Position numbers and translations under genes: made by a program. A DNA stretch of 64,000 nucleotides from Paenibacillus faecis (GTDB taxonomy: Bacteria; Bacillota; Bacilli; Paenibacillales; Paenibacillaceae): the NCBI RefSeq assembly GCF_008084145.1, contig NZ_VSDO01000002.1, positions 1,116,001 to 1,180,000 of the forward strand, read 5' to 3'. The notes beneath the pieces were generated by a model. The model was not told where the DNA came from. It ran no database searches and saw only the letters and a list, made by a program, of their open reading frames with translations. Positions within the stretch are counted from its first letter, which is position 1. Every line of letters begins with the position of its first letter. Shown here in pieces: positions 1-8,628 of this stretch.

Positions 1-1029
1 CATGAGTCGTTTAAGTTCCGCGGAAGAGAGACTCAGCTTCCGGCAATCCACCCACAGCAGGTAGGTGCCTTCGGACGGGACCGGGGTCAGCTCGGGAAGG
101 TGCTCGTCCAAATACCGGACGGCAAACTCCTGGTTCGCTTTTACATAGCCGAGCAGCGCGTCCAGCCAATCCTCGCTTTCGTTGTACGCCGCCATCGTGG
201 CGGACGGGCCGAAAAAGTTGACGGATCCGATGCCCAAAGCCTCGATCATCCGATCGAACTTTCGTTTTAGCTCCCGGTTGGAAATGACGGTAAACGAGGT
301 TTGCAGCCCCGGGATGTTAAAGGTTTTGGAAGGGGCCAGACAGGTGACCGTTCTTTCGGCAAAAGCTTCGGAAAGGGAAGCGAAAGGAAAGTGACGATGC
401 TCCGGCAATACCAAATCGCAATGAATCTCGTCGGCGACGACTTTGACATCGTATTTCACGCAAAGATCGCCGAGACGTACCAGTTCTTCCTTCGTCCAAA
501 CCCGGCCGCCCGGATTTTGCGGGCTGCACAGCAGCAGCAGCTTGGCGCCATCCTTCATCAGCTCTTCCAGCCGGTCGTAATCCATCTCATACCGGTTTTC
601 CTTCAACAGCAGCGGGCTCTCCGCCAGTTTTCGTCCGTTCTTCAGAATCACGTCGTAAAAAGGGTTATAGACCGGGGACTGCAGAATCACCGCGTCTCCA
701 GGTTCGGTTAGCGACTGTACGGCGATGCTGAGTGAAGGAACAACGCCGGGAGAATCGGTCAACCATGCGGCATCGATGTCCCAATGGTGTCGTCGCCGGA
801 ACCAGCCCGTAATCGCCTGCACATATTCTTCGGTTCGGATCGTGTACCCGTAGATCGCTTGGGCGGCTCGTTCGTTTACCGCGCGTACGATCGCCGGGGC
901 GCATTTGAAATCCATATCGGCTACCCACAAGGGAAGGACTTCGGGATCCCCGAACAGATTCTCCCCCTGGTCCCATTTATAAGACAGCGTCCCCCGGCGC
1001 AGGGTGCGTTCGTTGAAGTCATGACTCAT
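1..1029 (-). CDS. PatB/MalY-type PLP-dependent C-S lyase or aminotransferase, C-terminus cut by window edge
   Basis: A fold-type I pyridoxal-phosphate enzyme of the MalY/PatB family, which usually cleaves cystathionine or related C-S compounds to a thiol, pyruvate and ammonia in the cytoplasm. 343 codons are visible; the family is usually about 390 residues, so some 45 residues lie past the left edge. Seen: LPLWVADMDF near the N-terminus, NPGGR at about 172-176, ADEIH at 199-203 and the PLP-lysine motif APSKTFN with Lys235. The ATG at 1029 is chosen because AAAGGATG lies about 10 bases upstream. The next gene upstream on this strand, the carbonic anhydrase, ends 83 bases away. Exact substrate (cystathionine or another S-conjugate) cannot be told from sequence alone. 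Confidence 0.88.
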   Translation of the reverse strand, partial: MSHDFNERTLRRGTLSYKWDQGENLFGDPEVLPLWVADMDFKCAPAIVRAVNERAAQAIYGYTIRTEEYVQAITGWFRRRHHWDIDAAWLTDSPGVVPSLSIAVQSLTEPGDAVILQSPVYNPFYDVILKNGRKLAESPLLLKENRYEMDYDRLEELMKDGAKLLLLCSPQNPGGRVWTKEELVRLGDLCVKYDVKVVADEIHCDLVLPEHRHFPFASLSEAFAERTVTCLAPSKTFNIPGLQTSFTVISNRELKRKFDRMIEALGIGSVNFFGPSATMAAYNESEDWLDALLGYVKANQEFAVRYLDEHLPELTPVPSEGTYLLWVDCRKLSLSSAELKRLM

Positions 1030-1111
1030 CGGTTGCATACATCCTTTCGAAGGTTGGTAAAAAAGGACGCGAACCAGACTCTGGTCCGCGCCAAACCGTA
1101 AATGATGTTTG

Positions 1112-1675
1112 TTATGAGTTGTAACCGTCCACGACAAGCTCAAGCTCTCCGGTAGTGGAGTCGATGAGCATGCCGTGAACCGGTACTTGGGGGGGAAGCA
1201 GTGGATGATTTTTCACAATCTCCACAGTATGAATTACCCCTTCTTTTTCGTTATTAAACCCGCGAAGCCATTTTCTAAGTTTGATCCCCGAGTTCTCCAG
1301 CGTGCTCAGCACGTCCTGGGAAATGCCGCGTTCCTTCATGGAATCGATCATGCGCTCGGAATTCAGCGCGGCCATCCCGCACCCCGTGTGGCCTATAATG
1401 TAGACCTCCTGGGCTTTTAGCTCGTAAATGGCCACGAGCAGACTCCGCATGACGCTCCCGAACGGCTGGGAAATGACGGCGCCCGCGTTTTTGATGATCT
1501 TGGCGTCGCCGTTGCGCAAGTTCATGGCTCTGGGAAGGAGCTCGACCAGCCGGGTGTCCATGCAGGTGACAATGACCATTTTTTTCTCCGGAAACTTGTC
1601 CGTAATATAGGCCTCATAATCTTTGTTAGCTACGAATGTGCGATTGTACTCCAGAATGGATTGAAGCTGACTCAT
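1112..1675 (-). CDS. Beta-class carbonic anhydrase
   Basis: Zinc enzyme that interconverts CO2 and bicarbonate in the cytoplasm, supplying bicarbonate to carboxylases. At 187 residues it matches the short bacterial beta-CA clade that includes B. subtilis YtiB. The zinc ligands are visible: Cys38 in CMDTR with the Asp40-Arg42 dyad, then His96 and Cys99 in HTGCG. A GGAGGAAGAT ribosome site lies just before the ATG at 1675. The gene is followed on the same strand by the PatB-like gene and preceded by the Fe-S-type gene, each with a small gap, so the three may be co-transcribed, though nothing links their functions. Confidence 0.92.
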   Translation of the reverse strand: MSQLQSILEYNRTFVANKDYEAYITDKFPEKKMVIVTCMDTRLVELLPRAMNLRNGDAKIIKNAGAVISQPFGSVMRSLLVAIYELKAQEVYIIGHTGCGMAALNSERMIDSMKERGISQDVLSTLENSGIKLRKWLRGFNNEKEGVIHTVEIVKNHPLLPPQVPVHGMLIDSTTGELELVVDGYNS

Positions 1676-1706
1676 CGCTGATCTTCCTCCTTTGCGAGTG
1701 TGAATT

Positions 1707-2036
1707 TTACGGTAGTCGGCGGTCTATGAGCCGGAGGTTCGACTTATAAAACTGCGAGACGCCGTCCAAGCGGAAGGTTCCCCCGCTTTCCTCGGCGGTC
1801 AGCATCAGCCGCTCCTCAAAAAACACGGCCTGCATCCGGTCGATGGAAAAGGGAAAGGCGTCATTTTCCATGGGCATGTCATAAGGTCCGGGCTCATCGG
1901 CGATCTGCAGACTGGGGACGCCGCTCATCCCGCAGCCGCAATTCTCCGTATCGTAGACCAAGCGCATCAAGCCGGGCCGGTCGCCGATCGCCTCACGAAT
2001 CATATGTTCCGCACGGGGATCCAGTTCAATTCTCAT
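1707..2036 (-). CDS. HesB/IscA-like (Fe-S biosynthesis fold) protein, YqkB-like
   Basis: A 109-residue protein that resembles the HesB/IscA (Fe-S_biosyn) fold, in the branch of B. subtilis YqkB rather than the canonical A-type carriers. A cysteine cluster NCGCG is visible in the middle, but the C-terminal Cys-x-Cys of true IscA/SufA carriers is absent, so an iron-sulfur carrier role is uncertain. I start it at the ATG at 2036 because GGAGG precedes it by 7 bases; the longer frame to 2081 has no ribosome site. It faces the M32 peptidase gene divergently across about 130 bases. Confidence 0.75.
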   Translation of the reverse strand: MRIELDPRAEHMIREAIGDRPGLMRLVYDTENCGCGMSGVPSLQIADEPGPYDMPMENDAFPFSIDRMQAVFFEERLMLTAEESGGTFRLDGVSQFYKSNLRLIDRRLP

Positions 2037-2169
2037 CGCGACACCTCCTACTTCTTTTCTGAAAAAATGTGAAAAACCCAAAAAGACCGTCTTAAAATTT
2101 GATTATACGTTTTGTAAAAAGTATCATCAAGAGGGATGGAAAAATTAGAGGATAGAGGTGGGATCCATT

Positions 2170-3687
2170 ATGAAGCAGCAAACGGCAGATACATGGAAAT
2201 CCTTTCTAGAGCTCCTGCGTAAAATCAAAAGCTATCATGAAGCGGTCGCGCTGATGCATTGGGATCTGCGGACCGGAGCGCCGCGGAAGGGAGCGGAAGT
2301 CCGTTCGGAGACGATCGGTGTGCTTTCGACGGAAGCATTCAAGCTGCAAACCTCTCGGGAGATGGGCGAGTATTTGAGCTACCTGCATCACGACACCGTC
2401 CTCGGGGAGCTGGATGAAACCGGGCGCCGGTTGGTGAAGCTGGTGAAAGAGGAGTACGATCGCAATGTTAAAATTCCCCCGGACAAGTTCAAAGAATACG
2501 CGGAACTTACGGCTCATGCCGAGACGCTCTGGGAAGATTTCAAGGAGAACGGGGATTTTGCCGGCTTCGAACCCTATTTGACCCGGATCGTCGCGCTTAC
2601 CCAGGAGTTCATCGATTATTGGGGTCCGAAGGAAACGCGTTACGACACTTTGCTGGATATGTACGAGCCCGATTTGACCGTGAAAAAGCTGGATCAAGTC
2701 TTCGGTGAGCTGCGCGACAGGCTGGTTCCATTGGTGGATAAAATCACGGCCGCGCCGCATAAACCGCAGGCTCCGTTCTTGAATCAGCTGTACGATAAAG
2801 CTCAGCAGGAGAAATACGGGAAATTTCTGCTCGAACAGATCGGATACGATTTCGAGGCCGGACGGCTGGACGAGTCGGTGCATCCTTTTGAAATTACGCT
2901 GAATCAGGGAGACGTCCGGATCACCACGAACTACTTGCAGGATGATGTGACGAGCTCGATCTTCAGCGTGCTTCACGAGGGCGGTCACGCGCTGTACGAG
3001 CAAAATATCGGTAAGGAGTTGAACGGAACGCCGCTGAGCGAGGGAACGTCCATGGGGATTCATGAATCCCAGTCGCGGTTTTGGGAAAATTTCGTCGGGC
3101 GCAGCCGGGCTTTCTGGGAACGGTACTACGGCGACCTCCAGCAGCATTTCCCGGACCATTTGAAGGATGTCACGCTCGATGACTTCTATCGGGCCGTGAA
3201 CCGGGTGGAAAATTCGCTGATCCGTATCGAGGCCGACGAGCTCACATACAACCTTCATATCATCATTCGCTATGAAATCGAGAAGATGATCTTTAACGAA
3301 AACCTTCCGATTAGCGAGCTGCCTAAAGTATGGAATGAGAAGTATAAAACCTATCTGGGACTCACGCCTCCGAATGACGGCCTCGGCGTCCTGCAGGACG
3401 TGCACTGGTCCGGCGGAAGCTTCGGATATTTCCCGTCCTATGCGCTCGGGAATATGTACGCGGCGCAAATTGCCCACACGCTCAAGAAGGAGCTGCCGCA
3501 ATTTGAAGGGTTTGTGAAGGAAGGGAACTTCAAACCGATCAAGGAATGGCTGACCGACAAAATCTACAAGCACGGAAAAGCGTTGAAGCCGGCTGAAATC
3601 ATCAAGAGCGTGACCGGGGAGGACTTAAACCCCGATTATCTGGCCGACTATCTGGAAGAGAAGTACAAAGAGATCTACGGACACTAA
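2170..3687 (+). CDS. Carboxypeptidase Taq-type, M32 metallopeptidase
   Basis: Cytoplasmic metal-dependent carboxypeptidase of family M32, which trims residues from peptide C-termini. The 505-residue length is normal for the family. HEGGH at residues 269-273 supplies the two histidines and general base. HESQSRFWE from about residue 298 is the family-specific second motif with the third metal ligand. A GTG in frame at 2158 overlaps the ribosome site GAGGTGGG, so the ATG at 2170 is preferred. It is a single-gene unit, followed by a strong terminator hairpin. Confidence 0.95.
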   Translation: MKQQTADTWKSFLELLRKIKSYHEAVALMHWDLRTGAPRKGAEVRSETIGVLSTEAFKLQTSREMGEYLSYLHHDTVLGELDETGRRLVKLVKEEYDRNVKIPPDKFKEYAELTAHAETLWEDFKENGDFAGFEPYLTRIVALTQEFIDYWGPKETRYDTLLDMYEPDLTVKKLDQVFGELRDRLVPLVDKITAAPHKPQAPFLNQLYDKAQQEKYGKFLLEQIGYDFEAGRLDESVHPFEITLNQGDVRITTNYLQDDVTSSIFSVLHEGGHALYEQNIGKELNGTPLSEGTSMGIHESQSRFWENFVGRSRAFWERYYGDLQQHFPDHLKDVTLDDFYRAVNRVENSLIRIEADELTYNLHIIIRYEIEKMIFNENLPISELPKVWNEKYKTYLGLTPPNDGLGVLQDVHWSGGSFGYFPSYALGNMYAAQIAHTLKKELPQFEGFVKEGNFKPIKEWLTDKIYKHGKALKPAEIIKSVTGEDLNPDYLADYLEEKYKEIYGH

Positions 3688-3693
3688 CTAAGG

Positions 3694-3733
3694 GAGCCGC
3701 CCGCGTCAGTATAGATGACCGGGCGGCTTTTTG
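3694..3733 (+). terminator. Rho-independent terminator of the M32 gene
   Basis: An AGCCGCCCG arm pairs with CGGGCGGCT across a 16-base loop and is followed by a short T run. It sits 7 bases after the stop of the peptidase gene. Confidence 0.85.
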
Positions 3734-3744
3734 GCACGAACCGG

Positions 3745-3975
3745 TCATGGGTTCCCGTACCGTGAGGTAAAAAAGCGCTCATGCAGCCGGTAATATCCGT
3801 AAACCAGCGCTAAAGCCAAAATATAGGAAAGCGTTGTCCAGCCGACGTTCCAACCTTTTCCGTAACGAAGGGTGCCCAGGGCGACCAAAATAAGCTCCAT
3901 GCCGGTGAGTAAAACGGAAGACAAAACCACCGCGAGCGCGTGGGCAACGCGCGTATGTCTGATCCAGTACAGCAT
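3745..3975 (-). pseudogene. Probable 5'-truncated CBO0543-like membrane protein
   Basis: A 76-residue reading frame with two hydrophobic segments (about residues 11-33 and 47-61) and the string YGKGWNVGW. It resembles, from memory, the C-terminal half of CBO0543-family integral membrane proteins, which are about 150 residues. Homology seems to continue seven or so residues upstream of the ATG (FLPGIYPVTA in frame) until a TAG, and there is no good ribosome site, so I read it as a remnant that lost its 5' half. The truncation point lies next to the start of the divergent cyclase gene. It could instead be a small intact membrane protein. Confidence 0.4.
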
Positions 3976-4018
3976 CAGGCACGCGGTTACCGGATAGATC
4001 CCGGGGAGAAACTAAAAG

Positions 4019-5638
4019 ATGAATTCACTACTTAACAAGCCGCAGAGTCTGCCGCACCAAAGGGAAAAAAGGATCAGTCTGACCGCAGTCTTTATCGGAT
4101 TTGTAAGTCTCTCGGTTCTGCTGACGCTGACGATTTCCATCATCTCATCCACACAGGCGCAAAAAAAATCCCTGATCCACAATACGCTGGCCCTGAATTT
4201 TACCACCGCGGTTCAGATGAGTAAAACCATGGATTCGCTTTTTCAATTTATGCAGTCCGGTTTAACCCATGCAGCCGGCAACTTTAACGAATCTTGGGAA
4301 ACGCTGCCCCAAGAAGATATGGAGTCGAGAACGGATCTGATCCGGAACAGCGGCGGCTATTTCAACTCCATCGTATTGGTGGATGAGGAAGGTAAGGTTC
4401 GAGCCACTTCCCCGAGTTCGATAGGGACCACGGGTTCGCGCATTACCTCCCAGGCAGGACGAACCGCCCTAAAGTCGAAGAAAGCTTTTATCTCGGAAGT
4501 CTATATGACTTCTGTCACAAAACGCATCATTGTATTTATCAGCGAGCCCCTATTTGACCAGAACGGGAATTACCAAGGCTTTATCGGCGGCAGCATTTAT
4601 CTGCAGGACAAGAACGTCCTGAACCAAATTTTTGGAGGACAGTTTGAAAAGAACGGGACCTCTTACTTTTATATCGTGGACTCCAAGGGACAACTGTTGT
4701 ATCACCCCGACAAAAACAGGATCGGCAAGGATATCAGCGCGAATCCGGTCGTCCAACAACTGATGAAAGGGAAGGGCGGGATGCAGCAGTACGTGAATTT
4801 GGACAAAGTGGATTCATTGGCGGGGTATACCCCCATTCCGTCTTCGGGGTGGGGAATCGTCGTGGTTTCGCCGACCAAGATCATTAATGATCAACTGTTA
4901 CGTCACGTTCTTCAGCTTCTTCTGTATATGCTGGTCCCGCTTGCTGTTCTGATTTTTATTGTCGTCTGGACCGCGCGGCAAATCGTCAATCCGTTCGTTT
5001 CCCTCGCCAATGTGGTACGGAATTTTGAACAAGGAGGGTCGGTTCCGTCCAAGCCGCGCGTCCACTGGAATCGGGAAGCGGATTTGCTGACGGATACGGT
5101 CGTGAGGGCCCTCCACAATTTTCGGCGGCAGAGCGAACAGTTGACCCATGAGGCGATGACCGATCCCCTGACCGGATTGATGAACCGCAGGACGTTCGAG
5201 GACACGATCCGCCGCTGGATCGATCAGCGGGTGCCTTTTGCCATTCTGGTTCTGGATATCGATAAATTCAAAGTCATCAACGACACATACGGACACCAGA
5301 CGGGGGACGTTGTTTTGAAGCAGGTGGCCGGCATCATACAGGCGGGGGTAACCCCGCAGGACGTCAGCTCCCGTTTCGGCGGCGAGGAATTTGTCGTGTT
5401 ATTGCGTAATCTCGAGCCATCCGAAGCTTTTCTGAAAGCGGAAGAGATTCGAAAATCGGTCGAACAGGCCGTTCTCATCATTGATCACCCCGTCACCCTC
5501 TCCATCGGGGTGGCCCTATACCCACAGCACTCTTCAACGGCCACGGAGATCTTTCATCTGGCGGATAACGCCCTGTACCTGGCCAAAGAAGGCGGTCGCA
5601 ACCGGACGGTGATGATTCAGGAGCAGGAGAGGGCCTGA
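4019..5638 (+). CDS. Membrane diguanylate cyclase with extracellular Cache sensor
   Basis: Predicted to make cyclic di-GMP in response to an external ligand. Order: short cytoplasmic N-terminus, membrane segment about 24-46, an extracellular double-Cache-like domain about 50-290, a second membrane segment about 296-322, a linker, and a GGDEF domain about 375-535. The active site is GGEEF at 454-458, a competent variant. The allosteric I-site (RxxD before the active site) appears lost: the Arg position holds Thr in TPQD, so product inhibition may be weak. The gene stands alone, followed by a terminator. No effector or phosphodiesterase gene is nearby. Confidence 0.92.
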   Translation: MNSLLNKPQSLPHQREKRISLTAVFIGFVSLSVLLTLTISIISSTQAQKKSLIHNTLALNFTTAVQMSKTMDSLFQFMQSGLTHAAGNFNESWETLPQEDMESRTDLIRNSGGYFNSIVLVDEEGKVRATSPSSIGTTGSRITSQAGRTALKSKKAFISEVYMTSVTKRIIVFISEPLFDQNGNYQGFIGGSIYLQDKNVLNQIFGGQFEKNGTSYFYIVDSKGQLLYHPDKNRIGKDISANPVVQQLMKGKGGMQQYVNLDKVDSLAGYTPIPSSGWGIVVVSPTKIINDQLLRHVLQLLLYMLVPLAVLIFIVVWTARQIVNPFVSLANVVRNFEQGGSVPSKPRVHWNREADLLTDTVVRALHNFRRQSEQLTHEAMTDPLTGLMNRRTFEDTIRRWIDQRVPFAILVLDIDKFKVINDTYGHQTGDVVLKQVAGIIQAGVTPQDVSSRFGGEEFVVLLRNLEPSEAFLKAEEIRKSVEQAVLIIDHPVTLSIGVALYPQHSSTATEIFHLADNALYLAKEGGRNRTVMIQEQERA

Positions 5639-5660
5639 CGATCGGGGGGATTTAAATTAG

Positions 5661-5688
5661 CCGCATCCTTGTTAGGATGCGGTTTTTT
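5661..5688 (+). terminator. Rho-independent terminator after the diguanylate cyclase
   Basis: CCGCATCCT and AGGATGCGG form a 9-bp stem with a 2-base loop, followed by six T residues. It starts 22 bases after the stop codon. Confidence 0.9.
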
Positions 5689-5810
5689 GCCGCGGGCCGA
5701 TCTATCAGGGCTGGAGCCGGGATCAGGCTAGGCCCCATAACCATTTGCTTGACCTTCGCATACACTACACCAGAGATATGATCCTAGTATGAAGGAAAGA
5801 GGTGATAGAG

Positions 5811-6803
5811 ATGAAGGGGAAACGATACGCCATGCTGGCCATGGCGCTTGTCATGCTCTTCGCGGGAGCTTTGGCCGGCTGCGGCGGCAAGGAGAATACG
5901 GTCAAGATCGGAGAGGTGACCCGCTCCGTTTTCTACGCTCCACAGTATGTGGCGCTGGAAAAAGGTTTTTTTGAGGAGGAAGGGCTGAAGGTGGAGCTCC
6001 AGACGACGGCGGGCGGTGACAAAACGATGACGGCCCTGCTGTCGGGAGCGATTGATGTGGCTCTGGTTGGAGCGGAAACCTCCATTTACGTATATCAACA
6101 GGGAGCAGAGGATCCGGTCATCAACTTCGCCCAGCTTACCCAGACGGACGGGACTTTCCTCGTTTCCCGGGAGGCGGCGCCCGGCTTTGACTGGAACGAT
6201 TTGAAAGGGAGCGTTTTTCTCGGCCAGCGCAAGGGCGGAATGCCGCAAATGGCGGGCGAATTCACCTTGAAAAAACACGGTATCGATCCCCACTCGGATC
6301 TGGAGCTGATTCAAAATATCGAGTTTGCCAATATCGCCGCGGCCTTTGCCTCCGGTACGGGGCAGTACGTACAGTTGTTCGAGCCCCAGGCCTCGATCTT
6401 CGAGCGGGAGGGAAAAGGGCATGTCATCGCCTCCTTCGGTACGGAGAGCGGCCGGCTCCCTTATACCGTATACATGACGAAGCAAAGCTATATCGCCCAA
6501 AATAAAGAGCTCGTCCAAAAATTTGCGAATGCGATCCAAAAGGCGCAGACCTGGGTGCAGGAGCATTCCCCGGAAGAAACGGCAAAAACGATCGCGCCTT
6601 ATTTCAAAGACACGGATCAGGAAATATTGGCGAGCTCCGTAAAACGGTACTTGGAGCAGGGCTCGTATGCCGAATCTCCCCGGTTGGAGGAAGCGGCCTG
6701 GAATAATCTGCTGGATGTGATGGAAAGCGCGGGAGAATTGAAGCAGCGGGTGGAACTCGGTGAACTGGCCGATAACTCTTTTGCGGAGTCCGCGGGCAAG
6801 TAA
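5811..6803 (+). CDS. ABC importer substrate-binding lipoprotein, SsuA/NMT1-like
   Basis: The extracytoplasmic binding protein of an ABC importer in the nitrate/sulfonate/taurine/thiamine-precursor family. The signal peptide ends in the lipobox LAGC with the lipid-bearing Cys at residue 24; the mature protein opens with the family's typical YAPQYVALEKGFFEEEGL segment. 330 residues is normal. The ATG at 5811 follows AAAGAGGTG by 6 bases; a GTG at 5802 lies inside that site and is not preferred. It is first of a three-gene unit with its ATPase and permease. No TPP riboswitch or other sign of the ligand was seen, so sulfonate, taurine, a pyrimidine or another small molecule remain open. Confidence 0.9.
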   Translation: MKGKRYAMLAMALVMLFAGALAGCGGKENTVKIGEVTRSVFYAPQYVALEKGFFEEEGLKVELQTTAGGDKTMTALLSGAIDVALVGAETSIYVYQQGAEDPVINFAQLTQTDGTFLVSREAAPGFDWNDLKGSVFLGQRKGGMPQMAGEFTLKKHGIDPHSDLELIQNIEFANIAAAFASGTGQYVQLFEPQASIFEREGKGHVIASFGTESGRLPYTVYMTKQSYIAQNKELVQKFANAIQKAQTWVQEHSPEETAKTIAPYFKDTDQEILASSVKRYLEQGSYAESPRLEEAAWNNLLDVMESAGELKQRVELGELADNSFAESAGK

Positions 6804-6841
6804 ACCCGGAAATCTCCGACGGGAAAGGAGCGTGAGACTTA

Positions 6842-7627
6842 GTGAGTCAAGTCCCTGTCGTTGAATTGAAAGACCTGGATCTGGTGTATGTGACGGACCG
6901 TGAGGCCGTGCTTGCTCTGGAGGGAATGAACCTGTCGGTCATGCCCGGCGAGTTCATCAGCCTGGTCGGTCCCAGCGGATGCGGCAAAACCACGCTTCTG
7001 TCCGTGATCGCCGGCTTGTTCCCTCCGTCTAGAGGGGAGGTTCTGCTGCACGGCAAGCCGGTAGCCGGGCCGTCCCCCGAGGTCGGGTACATGCTGCAGC
7101 AGGACTATTTGTTCCCCTGGCGCACCATTTTGAGCAACGCCTTGCTCGGGCTGGAATTAACGGGGCGGCTGTCGGAGGACAGCCAAGCCTTCGTCCTTGA
7201 ACTGCTCGAAGGGATGGGGCTCGGGGGCACGGCGGATCGGTATCCCCATCAGCTATCCGGCGGGATGCGGCAGCGCGTGGCCCTGGTAAGAACATTGGCC
7301 ACGAATCCCGATCTGCTCTTGCTGGATGAGCCGTTCTCCGCTTTGGATTATCAGACGAAGCTCCAACTGGAGGATTTAGTGGTGGACACCTTGCGGCAGC
7401 GGGGAAAGACGGGCATACTGGTCACCCACGACCTGTCCGAAGCCATTGCGGTCAGCGATCGGGTCATCGTGCTTGCCGCGCGGCCGGGAAGAATCCGCAG
7501 CACCTATGTGATTCCTGAGACCATCCGCGGGGCCCAGCCGTTCTATGCCCGTGAGGAAGCCGGCTTTAACGAGCTGTTCCACGAAATTTGGCGGGACCTC
7601 GAATCGCTTGAAGGAAAGGGGGAATAG
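6842..7627 (+). CDS. ABC importer ATPase, SsuB/TauB-like
   Basis: ATP-hydrolysing subunit of the importer encoded by its neighbours, acting on the inner face of the membrane. Seen in order: Walker A GPSGCGKTT, Q-loop in MLQQD, signature LSGGMRQRVAL, Walker B LLLLDEP, and the H-loop in LVTHDLSEA. 261 residues is the usual length for SsuB/TauB. It starts at GTG 6842, 38 bases after the binding protein gene, with AAAGGAG upstream, and ends 3 bases before the permease gene. Confidence 0.95.
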   Translation: MSQVPVVELKDLDLVYVTDREAVLALEGMNLSVMPGEFISLVGPSGCGKTTLLSVIAGLFPPSRGEVLLHGKPVAGPSPEVGYMLQQDYLFPWRTILSNALLGLELTGRLSEDSQAFVLELLEGMGLGGTADRYPHQLSGGMRQRVALVRTLATNPDLLLLDEPFSALDYQTKLQLEDLVVDTLRQRGKTGILVTHDLSEAIAVSDRVIVLAARPGRIRSTYVIPETIRGAQPFYAREEAGFNELFHEIWRDLESLEGKGE

Positions 7628-7630
7628 CGA

Positions 7631-8470
7631 TTGGATGAGGCGATGTCCAAAGGGAAGGCCGGCCCCAAATCCGCGTGGATCGAGGAGAAGTGGCGGGAGC
7701 ATCTGAGGATTAAACGCCGGGGGAGCCGGCTGGTGTTGGCCACCCAGCTATTGCTGCTGGCCGTCCTGATCGGATTGTGGGAACTGGCCGGAAGGCTGGG
7801 ATGGGTCGATGTTCTGATTTTCAGCTATCCTTCGAAAGTCGGCGGGCAGATCTTGAAGGACGTCCTTAACGGGGAGCTGTGGCCGCATCTGGCCGCCACG
7901 GTGGGAGAAACCGCGGTCGGTTTTCTTCTCGGTACGCTGGTCGGTACGCTGCTGGCGGTTTTGATTTGGTGGTCGCCTTTTTTGTCCCGGGTGCTCGACC
8001 CTTACATGGTCGTGTTCAACAGTATGCCTAAAGTCGCCCTCGGTCCGATTTTTATCGTTCTGTTCGGAGCCGGTTTTACGGCGATTGTCATTACGACGCT
8101 GTCCATCACCGTGATCGTCACTACGCTCGTGGTTTATAACAGCTTTAATGAAGTGGACGGCAATTACATCAAGGTGATTCGGACGTTTGGCGGAAATCGG
8201 CGGGATGTATTCATGAAGGCGATCTTGCCGGCTTCCTTTCCCGCGATCGTGTCCACGTTAAAGGTCAATGTCGGAATGGCGTGGGTAGGCGTGATCGTCG
8301 GAGAATTTCTGGTCGCCAAAATCGGGCTGGGTTATTTGATCGTTTACGGGTTCCAAGTGTTCAACTTCACCTTGGTGCTGGCGAGCCTGGTCATTATCGC
8401 GGTTGTCGCCACGGGGATGTATCAGCTTGTCGTATATGTGGAGCGGATCTTGCTCAAGGAACGCCGTTAA
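7631..8470 (+). CDS. ABC importer permease, SsuC/TauC-like
   Basis: Membrane subunit of the same importer, 279 residues with about six hydrophobic segments from residue 37 on. The coupling-helix region that contacts the ATPase (around IRTFGGNRRDVF) is present. I take TTG 7631 as start because the AAAGGGGG site at the end of the ATPase gene lies about 9 bases upstream; an ATG at 7643 is the alternative. Translation is probably coupled to the ATPase gene. A terminator follows. Confidence 0.92.
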   Translation: MDEAMSKGKAGPKSAWIEEKWREHLRIKRRGSRLVLATQLLLLAVLIGLWELAGRLGWVDVLIFSYPSKVGGQILKDVLNGELWPHLAATVGETAVGFLLGTLVGTLLAVLIWWSPFLSRVLDPYMVVFNSMPKVALGPIFIVLFGAGFTAIVITTLSITVIVTTLVVYNSFNEVDGNYIKVIRTFGGNRRDVFMKAILPASFPAIVSTLKVNVGMAWVGVIVGEFLVAKIGLGYLIVYGFQVFNFTLVLASLVIIAVVATGMYQLVVYVERILLKERR

Positions 8471-8489
8471 TCTCCACTCTCGTCCAAAT

Positions 8490-8518
8490 AAGCCGAAGCG
8501 ATGAGCTTCGGCCTTTTG
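8490..8518 (+). terminator. Terminator of the ABC importer operon
   Basis: GCCGAAG and CTTCGGC arms close a short loop and run into TTTTGCTTT. It lies 20 bases after the permease stop. Confidence 0.8.
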
Positions 8519-8628
8519 CTTTAAGTAATTTATCGGCGCGCATTGTGGGACGACAGGAAATCAAGTACGATAGGATGAAGAAATGAGCGTTTGTTTCTCT
8601 ATACATATGAAAATGATAGGGTGGTTTC

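Noticed and set aside
2206-3573. 455-codon open frame opposite the M32 peptidase gene
   Set aside because: Antisense shadow of a GC-rich gene with a certain identity on the other strand.
5689-5810. TPP riboswitch before the SsuABC-like importer
   Set aside because: No THI-box elements found; thiamine-precursor import is therefore not supported.
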